This document shows positions 23,981 through 33,719 of a DNA stretch of 64,000 nt, in pieces. The stretch's first letter is position 1, and each line of letters opens with the position of its first letter. The DNA is taken from positions 930,001 through 994,000 of the forward strand of contig JBPOEY010000001.1 of the NCBI GenBank assembly GCA_051251645.1, read 5' to 3'. The notes beneath the pieces were generated by a model. It did no database searches, was not told the DNA's origin, and was given only the letters and a program-made list of their open reading frames with translations. The position numbers and the translations under genes are program-made. The stretch comes from Litorimonas sp051251645. GTDB taxonomy: Bacteria; Pseudomonadota; Alphaproteobacteria; Caulobacterales; Maricaulaceae.

Positions 23981-26089
23981 ATGACCGACCTCCGCAAAGT
24001 CAAAATCGACGGTGTCGAGCACGAAGTGCCAGCAGAATATACGCTGATGCAGGCGTGTGAAGAATATGGCGGCGCGGAAATTCCGCGCTTCTGTTACCAT
24101 GAACGTCTGTCTGTGGCGGGGAACTGCCGCATGTGTCTGGTCGAATGGGAAGGCGCGCCAAAACCGCAAGCGTCCTGCGCGTTGCAAGTCAAAGACCTGC
24201 GCCCGAATCGCGATGGCTCTCCGGCTCATATTAAAACCAATTCTCCGCTAGTGAAAAAGGCCCGCGAAGGGGTGATGGAATTCCTGCTGATCAACCACCC
24301 GTTGGATTGCCCAATTTGCGATCAAGGCGGCGAGTGTGATTTGCAAGACCAAGCCATGGCATACGGCCGCGATTTCTCTCGTTTTGAAGAGAATAAACGC
24401 GCCGTTGATGACAAGCATATGGGTCCGCTCGTCAATACAATCATGACGCGCTGTATCCAATGTACGCGCTGTGTGCGCTTCATCACTGAAGTCGCGGGCG
24501 TGCCCGAGATCGGCCTCGTCAATCGTGGTGAAGACGCTGAAATCACAACCTATTTAGAAAAGTCTCTCACGTCAGAACTGTCCGGCAATGTGATTGATCT
24601 TTGCCCTGTCGGCGCGCTGACCTCCAAGCCTTACGCCTTTAACGCACGTCCGTGGGAGCTCGATAAAGTTGAGAGCGTCGACGTGATGGACGCTGTCGGT
24701 TCAAACATTCGGATTGATTCTCGCCGTGATGCCGTTTTGCGTATCCTGCCGATGATCAATGATGATGTGAATGAAGAATGGATTAGTGATAAGACACGCT
24801 TTGTGTGGGACGGTCTCGCCCGTCAGCGCCTTGACCGCCCGTTCATTCGTGAGAATGGCAATCTCCGTCAATCGGACTGGGACGAAGCGCTCGGCTTAGC
24901 GGCTAAAAAGCTCAAAGGCGACCCGAGCAAGACCGCGGCAATCGCGGGCGACCTCTGCGATGCTGAATCTATGTTTGCCCTTAAGGAGCTTATGGGCTCG
25001 CTGGGTGTTCAGAATATTGATTGTCGACAGGACGGCAGCTTAATTGGAACCGGCGCGCGGGAAGGTTATCTGTTCAACGCGTCTATCGCCGGGATCGACG
25101 AAGCTGATGCTATTCTGTTCATCGGTACAAACCCGCGTCTAGAAGCACCGATCATCAACGCGCGTATTCGCAAGCGTTGGATTACAGGTGATCTCGAAGT
25201 CGGAATGATCGGCGATACTGTCGATCTGACGTATGATTACCATCATGTTGGCTCGTCAGCGGCCGATCTCGCGACCTTTAGTCGGGCTCGTAAGGGCTTC
25301 GCGCCGATCTTCAAAAAAGCTGAAAATCCAATGGTTATTATTGGGGCAGGCGCTCTGGTTGGTGATGCAGGGCAAGCGTTGCTTGCGGCTTTGGCGAAGT
25401 TGATGTCCGGCCCAAAATTCGTTCGCGAAGGTTGGAATGCGCTGAACATTCTCCATACGGCTGCGGCCCGCGTTGGGGGACTTGACCTTGGTTTTGTACC
25501 GGGTGCAGAGGGCAAATCAACGGAGGCGATTTTGGCGGGTGCAGAGGCGGGCGAGATTGAGACTGTCTACCTTCTCGGGGCTGACGAATTCGATACTGAG
25601 CGCTTGAAAAATGCTTTCGTGATCTATCAGGGTCATCATGGTGATGCCGGCGCGCATGTCGCGGACATCATTCTTCCAGGTTGTGCCTATACGGAAAAAG
25701 ACGGGCTTTACGTGAATACCGAAGGTCGTGTGCAGATGGGTATGCGCGCTGTGCCGCCTAAGGGCATGGCGAAAGAAGATTGGGCCATCATTCGTGCGCT
25801 GTCGGCCACGATTGGCCGCGTTCTGCCGTTCGATAGTCAGTCGGCACTCCGTGATCAGATGATTGAGAAGCACCCCACGTTCGGTGCGCTTGGCTATGCG
25901 CCAGGGGCAATGGCGGCGGCAGAGTTTGATTTATCTCAGCTCGGAACAGATGGCACGCTTTCAGATGCTCTGCTGAAGAGCCCGGTGACAGATTTCTATA
26001 TGACCAATCCGATTGCGCGGGCCTCTAATGTCATGGCGGAATGTTCCGCTGGGGCAGGTGAGCCGACTTATTCGGAGGCCGCAGAATGA
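23981..26089 (+). CDS. nuoG: NuoG, complex I 75 kDa subunit
   Basis: NuoG (75 kDa) is the largest hydrophilic subunit. The 702 residues have an N-terminal 2Fe-2S domain (CYHERLSVAGNCRMC, CALQV), then a His/Cys-type 4Fe-4S motif (HPLDCPICDQGGECDLQD) and a further 4Fe-4S motif (RCIQCTRCVRF plus DLCPVGAL). The C-terminal half is the inactive molybdopterin-oxidoreductase-like fold. The length is standard for Alphaproteobacteria. It overlaps nuoH by four bases. Confidence 0.97.
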   Translation: MTDLRKVKIDGVEHEVPAEYTLMQACEEYGGAEIPRFCYHERLSVAGNCRMCLVEWEGAPKPQASCALQVKDLRPNRDGSPAHIKTNSPLVKKAREGVMEFLLINHPLDCPICDQGGECDLQDQAMAYGRDFSRFEENKRAVDDKHMGPLVNTIMTRCIQCTRCVRFITEVAGVPEIGLVNRGEDAEITTYLEKSLTSELSGNVIDLCPVGALTSKPYAFNARPWELDKVESVDVMDAVGSNIRIDSRRDAVLRILPMINDDVNEEWISDKTRFVWDGLARQRLDRPFIRENGNLRQSDWDEALGLAAKKLKGDPSKTAAIAGDLCDAESMFALKELMGSLGVQNIDCRQDGSLIGTGAREGYLFNASIAGIDEADAILFIGTNPRLEAPIINARIRKRWITGDLEVGMIGDTVDLTYDYHHVGSSAADLATFSRARKGFAPIFKKAENPMVIIGAGALVGDAGQALLAALAKLMSGPKFVREGWNALNILHTAAARVGGLDLGFVPGAEGKSTEAILAGAEAGEIETVYLLGADEFDTERLKNAFVIYQGHHGDAGAHVADIILPGCAYTEKDGLYVNTEGRVQMGMRAVPPKGMAKEDWAIIRALSATIGRVLPFDSQSALRDQMIEKHPTFGALGYAPGAMAAAEFDLSQLGTDGTLSDALLKSPVTDFYMTNPIARASNVMAECSAGAGEPTYSEAAE

Positions 26090-27183
26090 TTGACCTCATT
26101 CAACTGCCGATCTTTCAAGCTGCGGCTGGAGATGCCTCTGGATGGGGTCTTTGGGTCGCGCTGAAGATGCTACAAGTTCTGGGTTTTGTCCTTGTACTCG
26201 CCTTGCTCGTCGCGGCACTCGTGCTCGCTGACCGTAAGATCTGGGCCGCTGTGCAAATGCGTCGAGGTCCGAATGTTGTGGGAGCATTTGGCTTGCTGCA
26301 AACCATGGCCGATGCGTTAAAATTCTTTTTCAAGGAAATCGTTGTTCCAGCGGGTTCAGACAAGTTTTTGTTTATCCTCGCGCCGCTGATTGCCCTTGTG
26401 ATGGCTTTTCTCGCATGGGCTGTGATTCCGGTCGCAGAGGGGTGGGTAATTTCCGATATTAATGTTGGCGTTCTCTATGTCCTCGCGATCAGCTCGCTCG
26501 GCGTTTACGGCATCATCATTGGGGGTTGGGCCTCGAACTCGAAATATTCATTCATGGGTTCCCTACGCTCTGCCGCGCAAATGGTGTCTTATGAAGTGTC
26601 GATTGGTTTCATTATTCTGACGGTGATTTTTGTCACCGGATCCATGAACCTCACTGAAATCGTGAATACACAAGCCGGTGGGTTCTGGAACTGGAATATG
26701 TTCCGGCTGAATCCGTCGACGGAATTTGGCCTCGCAAATTACATCCTAACGCCCGTGCTGTTTTATATGGGCGTGATGTTCTTCATCAGCGCGCTGGCTG
26801 AAACAAATCGGCCGCCCTTTGATCTTCCGGAAGCGGAATCAGAACTCGTTGCCGGGTATCAGGTGGAGTATTCCTCCACGCCGTTTCTCATGTTTTTCTT
26901 CGCGGAATATGTGAACATCATGCTGCTCTCCGCCATGATGGTGATCCTGTTCTTGGGTGGCTGGCATGCGCCGATCGATATTGGTGTTCAGTTCCTGCCG
27001 GGCGTATTTTGGTTCTTCCTGAAAACCGCTTTCATCTTCTTTATGTTTGCGATGGTGAAAGCGATTGTGCCGCGTTACCGCTATGACCAATTGATGCGTC
27101 TGGGGTGGAAAGTGTTCCTTCCAACGTCCATCGTCGCCGTCATGATCGTGTCTGGCGTTGTTGTCTTTGCGGGAGCTGCCTGA
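26086..27183 (+). CDS. nuoH: NuoH, complex I membrane subunit ND1
   Basis: NuoH is the ND1 homologue that forms the quinone chamber in the membrane arm. The 365-residue protein has about eight TM helices. Conserved features are ADRKIWAAVQMRRGPN near residue 48, the loop SNSKYSFMGSLRSAAQMVSYE (charged loop contacting quinone; about 148-168) and AETNRPPFDLPEAESELV near 235. It overlaps nuoG by four bases and nuoI by one. No anomaly is seen. Confidence 0.97.
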   Translation: MIDLIQLPIFQAAAGDASGWGLWVALKMLQVLGFVLVLALLVAALVLADRKIWAAVQMRRGPNVVGAFGLLQTMADALKFFFKEIVVPAGSDKFLFILAPLIALVMAFLAWAVIPVAEGWVISDINVGVLYVLAISSLGVYGIIIGGWASNSKYSFMGSLRSAAQMVSYEVSIGFIILTVIFVTGSMNLTEIVNTQAGGFWNWNMFRLNPSTEFGLANYILTPVLFYMGVMFFISALAETNRPPFDLPEAESELVAGYQVEYSSTPFLMFFFAEYVNIMLLSAMMVILFLGGWHAPIDIGVQFLPGVFWFFLKTAFIFFMFAMVKAIVPRYRYDQLMRLGWKVFLPTSIVAVMIVSGVVVFAGAA

Positions 27184-27671
27184 TGTCTCGTCTAAAACAA
27201 CTTATTCGCGGGGCTTTACTGCTCGAATTTGTCAGTGCTTTTGCCCTGGCGATGCGGTTTTTCTTCCGCCCGAAAGTGACGCTGAACTATCCATTTGAAA
27301 AAGGACCTCTGAGCCCGCGCTTCCGCGGCGAACATGCGCTGCGTCGCTATGCCAGCGGCGAAGAGCGCTGTATCGCCTGTAAGCTTTGTGAAGCGATTTG
27401 CCCTGCGCAAGCGATTGTTATTGAAGCAGAACCGCGTCCGGACGGCTCGCGCCGTACGACGCGTTATGATATCGACATGGTCAAATGTATTTATTGCGGC
27501 CTGTGTCAGGAAGCGTGCCCCGTCGACGCAATTGTCGAAGGCCCAAACTACGAATTTGCCACTGAAACCCGAGAGGAGCTTTATTATGACAAAGAAAAGC
27601 TGCTCGCGAATGGGGACAGATGGGAAACTGAAATCGCCAAGAACCTAGAAATGGACGCGCCCTACCGTTAA
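27183..27671 (+). CDS. nuoI: NuoI, complex I subunit with two 4Fe-4S clusters
   Basis: NuoI carries clusters N6a and N6b. The 162-residue product shows both ferredoxin motifs: Cys63/66/69 with Cys73, and Cys102/105/108 with Cys112. A hydrophobic N-terminal helix (about 10-28) attaches it to the membrane arm. ATG 27183 gives the standard N-terminus; an upstream in-frame Met reads through nuoH. It overlaps the nuoH stop by one base. Confidence 0.97.
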   Translation: MSRLKQLIRGALLLEFVSAFALAMRFFFRPKVTLNYPFEKGPLSPRFRGEHALRRYASGEERCIACKLCEAICPAQAIVIEAEPRPDGSRRTTRYDIDMVKCIYCGLCQEACPVDAIVEGPNYEFATETREELYYDKEKLLANGDRWETEIAKNLEMDAPYR

Positions 27672-27728
27672 GGGGGCGCGAATCCGCTGTTAGTTGACTG
27701 ACGCGGACGAAAGAGAAGAGAGCCAGAC

Positions 27729-28328
27729 GTGATCGCGGCCATCGCATTCTACATCCTCGCAACTGTTGCTATCGCTTCCGCCTTTATGGTGGTCGCGTCG
27801 CGAAACCCTGTGCACTCAGTGATGTTTCTCATCCTGACGTTTTTCAGCGCGGCTGGGCTCTTCATCCTGATGGGGGCTGAGTTCCTCGCGCTGCTTCTGG
27901 TCATGGTTTATGTTGGAGCGGTCGCCGTTCTCTTCCTCTTTGTTGTGATGATGCTCGACGTGGATTTTGCAGAATTGAAAAAAGGCTTTCTCTCCTACGC
28001 ACCAATCGGAGCCATTGTTGCAGGCATCTTGTTGATTGAAATGATTACGTTGGGCGCGGCCTATTTCTCTGATGGTGGACGTCCGCTGGTCGTCACGGAT
28101 AGTGCGATGAGCAATCTCGAAGCTTTTGGTGCTGTGCTTTACACGAAATATGCAGGCGCTTTCGAGGCGGCGGGCTTTATCCTGCTCGTCGCTATGATCG
28201 GCGCGATTGTATTGACATTGCGGGAGCGCGATGGCGTGCGCCGACAGGATGCAAATGCGCAAATGGCGCGGACACGCGAGGACGGGGTTGAACTCGTTGA
28301 TATCGAACCTGGGCAGGGGCTCGGTTAG
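27729..28328 (+). CDS. nuoJ: NuoJ, complex I membrane subunit ND6
   Basis: NuoJ is the ND6 homologue. The 199-residue protein has five TM helices and the TM3 segment FLALLLVMVYVGAVAVLFLF with the conserved Tyr-Val-Gly pi-bulge region. The start is GTG at 27729, with AGAGAAGAGAG shortly upstream. It is 57 nt after nuoI, the widest gap in the operon. The polar C-terminal tail (about 165-199) is not conserved. Confidence 0.95.
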   Translation: MIAAIAFYILATVAIASAFMVVASRNPVHSVMFLILTFFSAAGLFILMGAEFLALLLVMVYVGAVAVLFLFVVMMLDVDFAELKKGFLSYAPIGAIVAGILLIEMITLGAAYFSDGGRPLVVTDSAMSNLEAFGAVLYTKYAGAFEAAGFILLVAMIGAIVLTLRERDGVRRQDANAQMARTREDGVELVDIEPGQGLG

Positions 28329-28352
28329 CCGGGTCCGGCTGGGAGGGAAAAC

Positions 28353-28679
28353 ATGGTCATCGGATTATCACATTACCTGATCGTTGCTGCGATGCTGTTT
28401 ATCATTGGTGTCTTCGGCATTTTCGTGAATCGTAAAAATGTCATTGTCATCTTGATGTGCGTCGAGCTCATCCTTTTGGCTGTGAACATAAATTTCGTGG
28501 CGTTTTCGGCACATATGCCGGCCGCGCCGGGTGTGAATCCGATTGATGGGCAGATATTCGCCTTATTCATTCTCACCGTTGCCGCCGCTGAAGCCGCTGT
28601 CGGCCTCGCTATTCTTGTCGTTTACTTCCGCAACCGCGGTAACATTCAGGTCGAAGACGCTGACCTGATGAAGGGCTGA
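28353..28679 (+). CDS. nuoK: NuoK, complex I membrane subunit ND4L
   Basis: NuoK is the ND4L homologue in the proton-conducting chain. The 108-residue protein has three TM helices. Key buried acids are Glu38 in MCVELILLAVN and Glu80 in AAAEAAVGLA. It is slightly longer than the usual ~101 residues through extra N-terminal and C-terminal residues. It lies 24 nt after nuoJ. Confidence 0.96.
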   Translation: MVIGLSHYLIVAAMLFIIGVFGIFVNRKNVIVILMCVELILLAVNINFVAFSAHMPAAPGVNPIDGQIFALFILTVAAAEAAVGLAILVVYFRNRGNIQVEDADLMKG

Positions 28680-28683
28680 TCTC

Positions 28684-30732
28684 TTGTTGTATCAGACGAT
28701 CGTTTTTGCCCCGCTGATCGGGGCTATCATTGCCGGTGTCGCGGGCACGGGCTTTGGCGGATCACGCCTGCCTGAAAAAGGCAGCATGATAGTCACGACG
28801 GGACTATTATTTCTGTCGGCTATACTTTCTTGGCTCGCTTTCATGGGTATTGCCTTTGGCGACGCGCCAGACACAACAATTACGTTGATGCGTTGGTTGG
28901 ACATTGGCGGGTTAAAAGCCAATTGGGCGCTCAAGATGGACACGCTAACGGCGGTGATGTTGATCGTCGTGACGACGGTGTCCTCGTTGGTTCACCTCTA
29001 TAGCTGGGGCTATATGAGCGACGACAAATATAAGCCGCGCTTCTTTGCTTACCTGTCGCTGTTCACCTTCTTCATGCTGATGCTCGTCACCAGCGACAAC
29101 TTCATCCAACTGTTCTTTGGCTGGGAAGGCGTCGGCCTCGCCAGTTACCTGTTGATTGGCTATTACTACAAAAAGCCCTCTGCCAATGCCGCGGCGATCA
29201 AAGCGTTTGTCACCAACCGGGTCGGCGACGTCGGTTTGGCGTTGGGTGTCATGACGATCTTTCTCGTCTTTGGTTCCGTTGAATTTGACGTTGTTTTCGC
29301 CGCGATTGCTGAGAATAGTGACCGTCGTCTCGAATTCCTCGGCTTTAATTTCAATGCGATGGAATTGATCGCCATGTTGCTCTTCATCGGCGCAATGGGG
29401 AAATCCGCGCAGTTCTTGCTCCATGTTTGGTTGCCTGACGCGATGGAAGGTCCGACCCCTGTGTCAGCGCTGATCCACGCGGCGACGATGGTGACGGCGG
29501 GTGTGTTCCTTGTCTGCCGGGCTTTCCCGATTTACGACGCGGCTCCGATCACAGCAGGTTTCATTACAGCGCTCGGCGCTTTCACAGCCTTCTTCGCGGC
29601 GACGGTCGGCTTGGTTCAGAATGATATCAAACGCGTTATCGCTTATTCGACCTGTTCGCAGCTGGGCTATATGTTCTTCGCGGCGGGTGTTGGCGCGTAC
29701 AACGCGGCGATGTTCCATCTCTTCACCCACGCGTTTTTCAAGGCGCTCTTGTTCCTCGGGGCCGGGTCTGTGATTCATGCACTGCATCATGAACAAGATA
29801 TGCGCAAAATGGGCGGGATTTGGCGCAAAGTTCCGTGGACCTATGCGGGTATGATCATTGGTACGCTGGCCCTAACGGGGATCGGCATGCCGTTGCTCGG
29901 TTGGGGTTTTGCCGGCTTCTTCTCGAAAGATGCCATTATCGAAGCGGCTTATGCCGTCGGGGCAGGCGGAGGGAATAATGCTGCGGTCTTTGCCTTCTGG
30001 ATGGGGCTCATCGCGGCCTTTATGACGAGCTTCTACAGCTGGCGTCTCATCTTCATGACTTTCCACGGTCGCTTCCGGAGTGATCACCATACACTGGAAC
30101 ACGCGCATGAAAGTCCGTGGAGCATGCGAATCCCACTGATCGTGCTGTCGATTGGCGCGATCTTCGCTGGGGCCGTTTTCTATAAAAGCTTTATGTATGG
30201 CTATGGTGGCTTCTGGCACGGGGCTCTCCCTCTGGCGGGTGGAGATCATGCGGCTCTGGCGCCGACCAACCTCTTTGTCGCCGCTGAAGGCTACGAGAGT
30301 GCGGGCGAAGAGCAGGGTGGCGGTCATCATTTCCCGCTTTGGGTTCTGTTTTCGCCGCTTGTTGTGTCCATCTTGGGCTTTGTTTTGGCGTTCTTTATGT
30401 ACCGCAATGGCGGAACAGAACGTCGGATTGCTCACGCCGCAGATACAGGCGGTTCGCCGCTTTATCGCTTCTTGCTCAACAAGTGGTATATAGACGAACT
30501 CTATGAAGTGACGCTTATTCGGGGCGCACGGAAGCTGGGTGACTTCTTCTGGAAAGTCATTGACGTCGGCATTGTCGACCGCTTTGGACCCAATGGGGTC
30601 GCATCCTTCACGGCAGGGGCGTCACGCCGTCTGTCGCGACTACAATCAGGTAAACTATTTCACTATGCCTTTGTCATGTTGATCGGCGTTGCCGTTCTTG
30701 TGATGATTGGCGTTCGTGGGCTGGGGGGTTAA
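28684..30732 (+). CDS. nuoL: NuoL, complex I antiporter-like subunit ND5
   Basis: NuoL is the distal antiporter-like subunit. The 682-residue protein has about 16 TM helices with the signature HAATMVTAGVFLVCR region and FGWEGVGLASYLLIG near 145. The C-terminus has the long lateral helix that runs along the membrane arm. The start codon is TTG at 28684, close after nuoK, and the next codon is also TTG. No anomaly is seen apart from the start codon. Confidence 0.95.
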   Translation: MLYQTIVFAPLIGAIIAGVAGTGFGGSRLPEKGSMIVTTGLLFLSAILSWLAFMGIAFGDAPDTTITLMRWLDIGGLKANWALKMDTLTAVMLIVVTTVSSLVHLYSWGYMSDDKYKPRFFAYLSLFTFFMLMLVTSDNFIQLFFGWEGVGLASYLLIGYYYKKPSANAAAIKAFVTNRVGDVGLALGVMTIFLVFGSVEFDVVFAAIAENSDRRLEFLGFNFNAMELIAMLLFIGAMGKSAQFLLHVWLPDAMEGPTPVSALIHAATMVTAGVFLVCRAFPIYDAAPITAGFITALGAFTAFFAATVGLVQNDIKRVIAYSTCSQLGYMFFAAGVGAYNAAMFHLFTHAFFKALLFLGAGSVIHALHHEQDMRKMGGIWRKVPWTYAGMIIGTLALTGIGMPLLGWGFAGFFSKDAIIEAAYAVGAGGGNNAAVFAFWMGLIAAFMTSFYSWRLIFMTFHGRFRSDHHTLEHAHESPWSMRIPLIVLSIGAIFAGAVFYKSFMYGYGGFWHGALPLAGGDHAALAPTNLFVAAEGYESAGEEQGGGHHFPLWVLFSPLVVSILGFVLAFFMYRNGGTERRIAHAADTGGSPLYRFLLNKWYIDELYEVTLIRGARKLGDFFWKVIDVGIVDRFGPNGVASFTAGASRRLSRLQSGKLFHYAFVMLIGVAVLVMIGVRGLGG

Positions 30733-30736
30733 GGCC

Positions 30737-32278
30737 GTGTTTTCGAACCTTCCTATTCTGCCGGCCTTGGTCGTCATTCCGTTGATCGGGGCTTTATTTC
30801 TCGCCCTTGTGTCTCGCTTGACCCGTGCCGATGGCCGTGAGCAGACTGAACGTAACGCCCCGCGGACGGCCCTTTTGGTCAGCTTGATCGTCTTACTCTT
30901 GTCTATAGTTCTTGTGATCGATTTTGATCCATCGAACCCAGGCTTCCAATTTGTCGATGAAGCGCCATGGCTCGGCAATGGCATCGACTTTCGTATGGGT
31001 GTCGACGGTATTTCCGTTCTCTTCATCGTTCTGACGGCGTTTCTGACCCCGCTCTGTATTTTGGCGTCAGAAACATCGATCAAGACACGCAAAGCCGATT
31101 ACATGATCGCGTTCCTGCTCTTGGAAAGCCTCATGATTGGCGTGTTCTGTTCACTTGATCTGATCTTATTCTACATCTTCTTCGAAGCGGTGCTGATCCC
31201 GATGTTTATCATCATCGGCGTCTGGGGCGGGGCGAACCGGGTTTATGCGTCTTATAAATTCTTCCTCTACACACTGCTCGGCTCAGTCTTGATGCTGGCG
31301 GCGATACTGTGGCTCTACGCTCAGAGCGGAACGCAGTTTGGCGACCCTACTACGGACATGCGGGCGCTTAAGGAGCTAGACATTCCGGGTGGCGTTCAGA
31401 CGTGGCTCTGGCTTGCGTTCTTTGCCTCATTCGCGGTCAAGATGCCAATGTGGCCCGTTCACACATGGTTGCCGGACGCGCACGTTCAGGCGCCGACTGC
31501 GGGTTCAGTTATTCTGGCGGGTATTTTGCTGAAGCTTGGTGGCTATGGCTTCTTGCGCTTCTCGCTGCCTTATTTTCCGGAGGCTTCGGTTCAATTCGCG
31601 CCGCTGATCTTCACCTTGTCGGTGATCGCGATTATCTACACGTCGCTGGTGGCTTACCGTCAGACGGATATGAAAAAGCTGATTGCTTATAGCTCTGTGG
31701 CTCACATGGGTTTTGTGACGATGGGAATTTTCACCTTCAACCTACAGGGTATCCAAGGCGGTATTTTTCAGATGATCAGCCACGGTCTGGTCTCTGGCGC
31801 ACTCTTCTTCTGCGTTGGCGTAATTTACGACCGGATGCACACGCGTGATATCGCCTTTTATGGCGGTCTCGTGAAACGTATGCCGATCTTCGCGGCGTTC
31901 TTCTTGCTCTTTACGATGGCGAACGTCGGTTTGCCGGGCACGTCGGGTTTCGTCGGGGAAATCCTGACCATGATTGGCGCTTATCAAGTGAGCCCTTGGA
32001 TCGCAGCAGGCGCTGCCCTCGGCATGATCCTATCGGCCATGTATGCGCTCCATCTTTATCGCGAGACGATCTTTGGCGAACAGATCAATGAGAAGCTCGA
32101 CGTCATTACGGATGTCACGGCGCGCGAGTGGTTGATCCTAGGCTTGCTCGCTTTCTTCACCATATTGCTCGGCGTCTATCCGGCTTTGGTGACGGATGTG
32201 ACTGAGGCGAGTGTCGCTCAACTGATTTCAGACTTCCAAGCGGACACATTCGTGCCCGCTTTGGCTGAGGGGAACTAA
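30737..32278 (+). CDS. nuoM: NuoM, complex I antiporter-like subunit ND4
   Basis: NuoM is the ND4 homologue. The 513-residue protein has about 14 TM helices with the motif HTWLPDAHVQAPTAGSVILA near 240 (key residues His, Asp and His). It also shows FYIFFEAVLIPMFIIIGVWG near 150 with the conserved Glu in TM5. The start is GTG at 30737, four bases after nuoL; an upstream in-frame ATG reads through nuoL. It is one base before nuoN. Confidence 0.95.
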   Translation: MFSNLPILPALVVIPLIGALFLALVSRLTRADGREQTERNAPRTALLVSLIVLLLSIVLVIDFDPSNPGFQFVDEAPWLGNGIDFRMGVDGISVLFIVLTAFLTPLCILASETSIKTRKADYMIAFLLLESLMIGVFCSLDLILFYIFFEAVLIPMFIIIGVWGGANRVYASYKFFLYTLLGSVLMLAAILWLYAQSGTQFGDPTTDMRALKELDIPGGVQTWLWLAFFASFAVKMPMWPVHTWLPDAHVQAPTAGSVILAGILLKLGGYGFLRFSLPYFPEASVQFAPLIFTLSVIAIIYTSLVAYRQTDMKKLIAYSSVAHMGFVTMGIFTFNLQGIQGGIFQMISHGLVSGALFFCVGVIYDRMHTRDIAFYGGLVKRMPIFAAFFLLFTMANVGLPGTSGFVGEILTMIGAYQVSPWIAAGAALGMILSAMYALHLYRETIFGEQINEKLDVITDVTAREWLILGLLAFFTILLGVYPALVTDVTEASVAQLISDFQADTFVPALAEGN

Positions 32279-32279
32279 G

Positions 32280-33716
32280 ATGGAAGCTGTGTCCCTCATG
32301 GCGCCGGAGCTTTTGCTTGCGGCTCAAACCGTTGTCGTTGTCGTGATGAGCCTGTTCGTTAAAGGTGAAAAACAAGCCGATGTGATGCGCTGGATCGCGA
32401 TTGTTATGCTGGTCGCATTCGCGCTTATTGGCTTTGTTTTGGGTCGCCCTCAAGGCACGGCGTTTTATGGCTTGCTGAAGGTCGACGACTTTGGTCATTA
32501 CGCCAAACTCATCATCGGTCTGACAGCCGCGCTCGCGCTCGTGTTCACCAAATCCTATTTCAAGGCCGAGAAGCTCGACCGGTTCGAATTTTCTGTGCTG
32601 ATGATCTATGCTGTGCTCGGCATGTCGATTATGGTCAGTGCCAATAATTTGCTCGCGCTTTATATTGGTCTCGAACTGCAAGCCCTTGCGCTTTACATTA
32701 TGGCCGCATTCAATCGTGATAGTTTGCGCTCGTCTGAGGCGGGGCTTAAATATTTTGTTCTCGGCGCTCTGTCGTCGGGTCTCCTGCTTTACGGTACGTC
32801 GATGATCTATGGCTTTACGGGCCATCTGGATTTCTCAGGTATTGCCGCCGCAATTGAAACGGGCGGTCTGAATGGTGGTCTTGTCGCCGGCATGGTCTTC
32901 ATGATGTGCGGCTTGGCGTTTAAAATCTCTGCGGCGCCGTTCCATATGTGGACACCCGACGTTTACGAAGGATCACCCACACCGATCACAGGTTTCTTTG
33001 CGTCTGCACCGAAGTTTGCCGCTATGGCTTTGATCGCTCGCCTCTTGTTCGGTCCGCTTGAAGGCATGTTTGATCAGTGGCAGCAAATCGTCGCGTCGCT
33101 TGCGCTCGTGTCGATGTTTGTCGGCGCGATTGGCGCGCTTAGCCAGACCAATATTAAACGTTTGATGGCTTATTCCTCTATCGCAAATATGGGCTACGCG
33201 CTCGTGCCGCTTGCGGCTGGAACCGTGTTTGGCCTCAAAGGCATGCTGATTTTTATGACAATTTACGTCATCAGTTCGGTCGGTATCTTCGCCGCGATCC
33301 TACAAATGCGGATCCGCAACGGTATGGTTGAGCAGATTTCCGATTTGTCAGGCTTATCGCAGACCAACCGTCCCATGGCGTTGGTCCTGACCGTCTTCTT
33401 CTTCTCGCTGATGGGCATTCCGCCGCTGCTCGGATTTTTTGGTAAGTTGTTTGCCTTCTGGCCTGCGGTTGATGCCGGCCTGTGGTGGTTGGTCGTCGCA
33501 GCCTTGGTCGCGTCCGTCATTGGCGCATTTTACTATCTTCGTGTTATCAAGACGATGTGGTTTGATGAGCCAGCACAGGACTTTGTCGAAGCGCCCCGCT
33601 CTTTGCGTTGGATAACGACAGGTTCTGCTCTGACTTTGCTCTTGTTGTTTGCTCTGCCTTTCATCTCTATCCCTGCGCAAAATCTTCTCGATAGCGCAGC
33701 CGCGGCGCTCTTCTAG
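32280..33716 (+). CDS. nuoN: NuoN, complex I antiporter-like subunit ND2
   Basis: NuoN is the ND2 homologue and the last gene of the nuo cluster. The 478 residues have about 14 TM helices, with YIGLELQALALYIMAAF near 123 (the conserved Glu) and FHMWTPDVYEGSPTPITGF near 222. The birA gene starts four bases after its stop, so transcription probably continues beyond the complex I genes. Confidence 0.96.
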   Translation: MEAVSLMAPELLLAAQTVVVVVMSLFVKGEKQADVMRWIAIVMLVAFALIGFVLGRPQGTAFYGLLKVDDFGHYAKLIIGLTAALALVFTKSYFKAEKLDRFEFSVLMIYAVLGMSIMVSANNLLALYIGLELQALALYIMAAFNRDSLRSSEAGLKYFVLGALSSGLLLYGTSMIYGFTGHLDFSGIAAAIETGGLNGGLVAGMVFMMCGLAFKISAAPFHMWTPDVYEGSPTPITGFFASAPKFAAMALIARLLFGPLEGMFDQWQQIVASLALVSMFVGAIGALSQTNIKRLMAYSSIANMGYALVPLAAGTVFGLKGMLIFMTIYVISSVGIFAAILQMRIRNGMVEQISDLSGLSQTNRPMALVLTVFFFSLMGIPPLLGFFGKLFAFWPAVDAGLWWLVVAALVASVIGAFYYLRVIKTMWFDEPAQDFVEAPRSLRWITTGSALTLLLLFALPFISIPAQNLLDSAAAALF

Positions 33717-33719
33717 CTC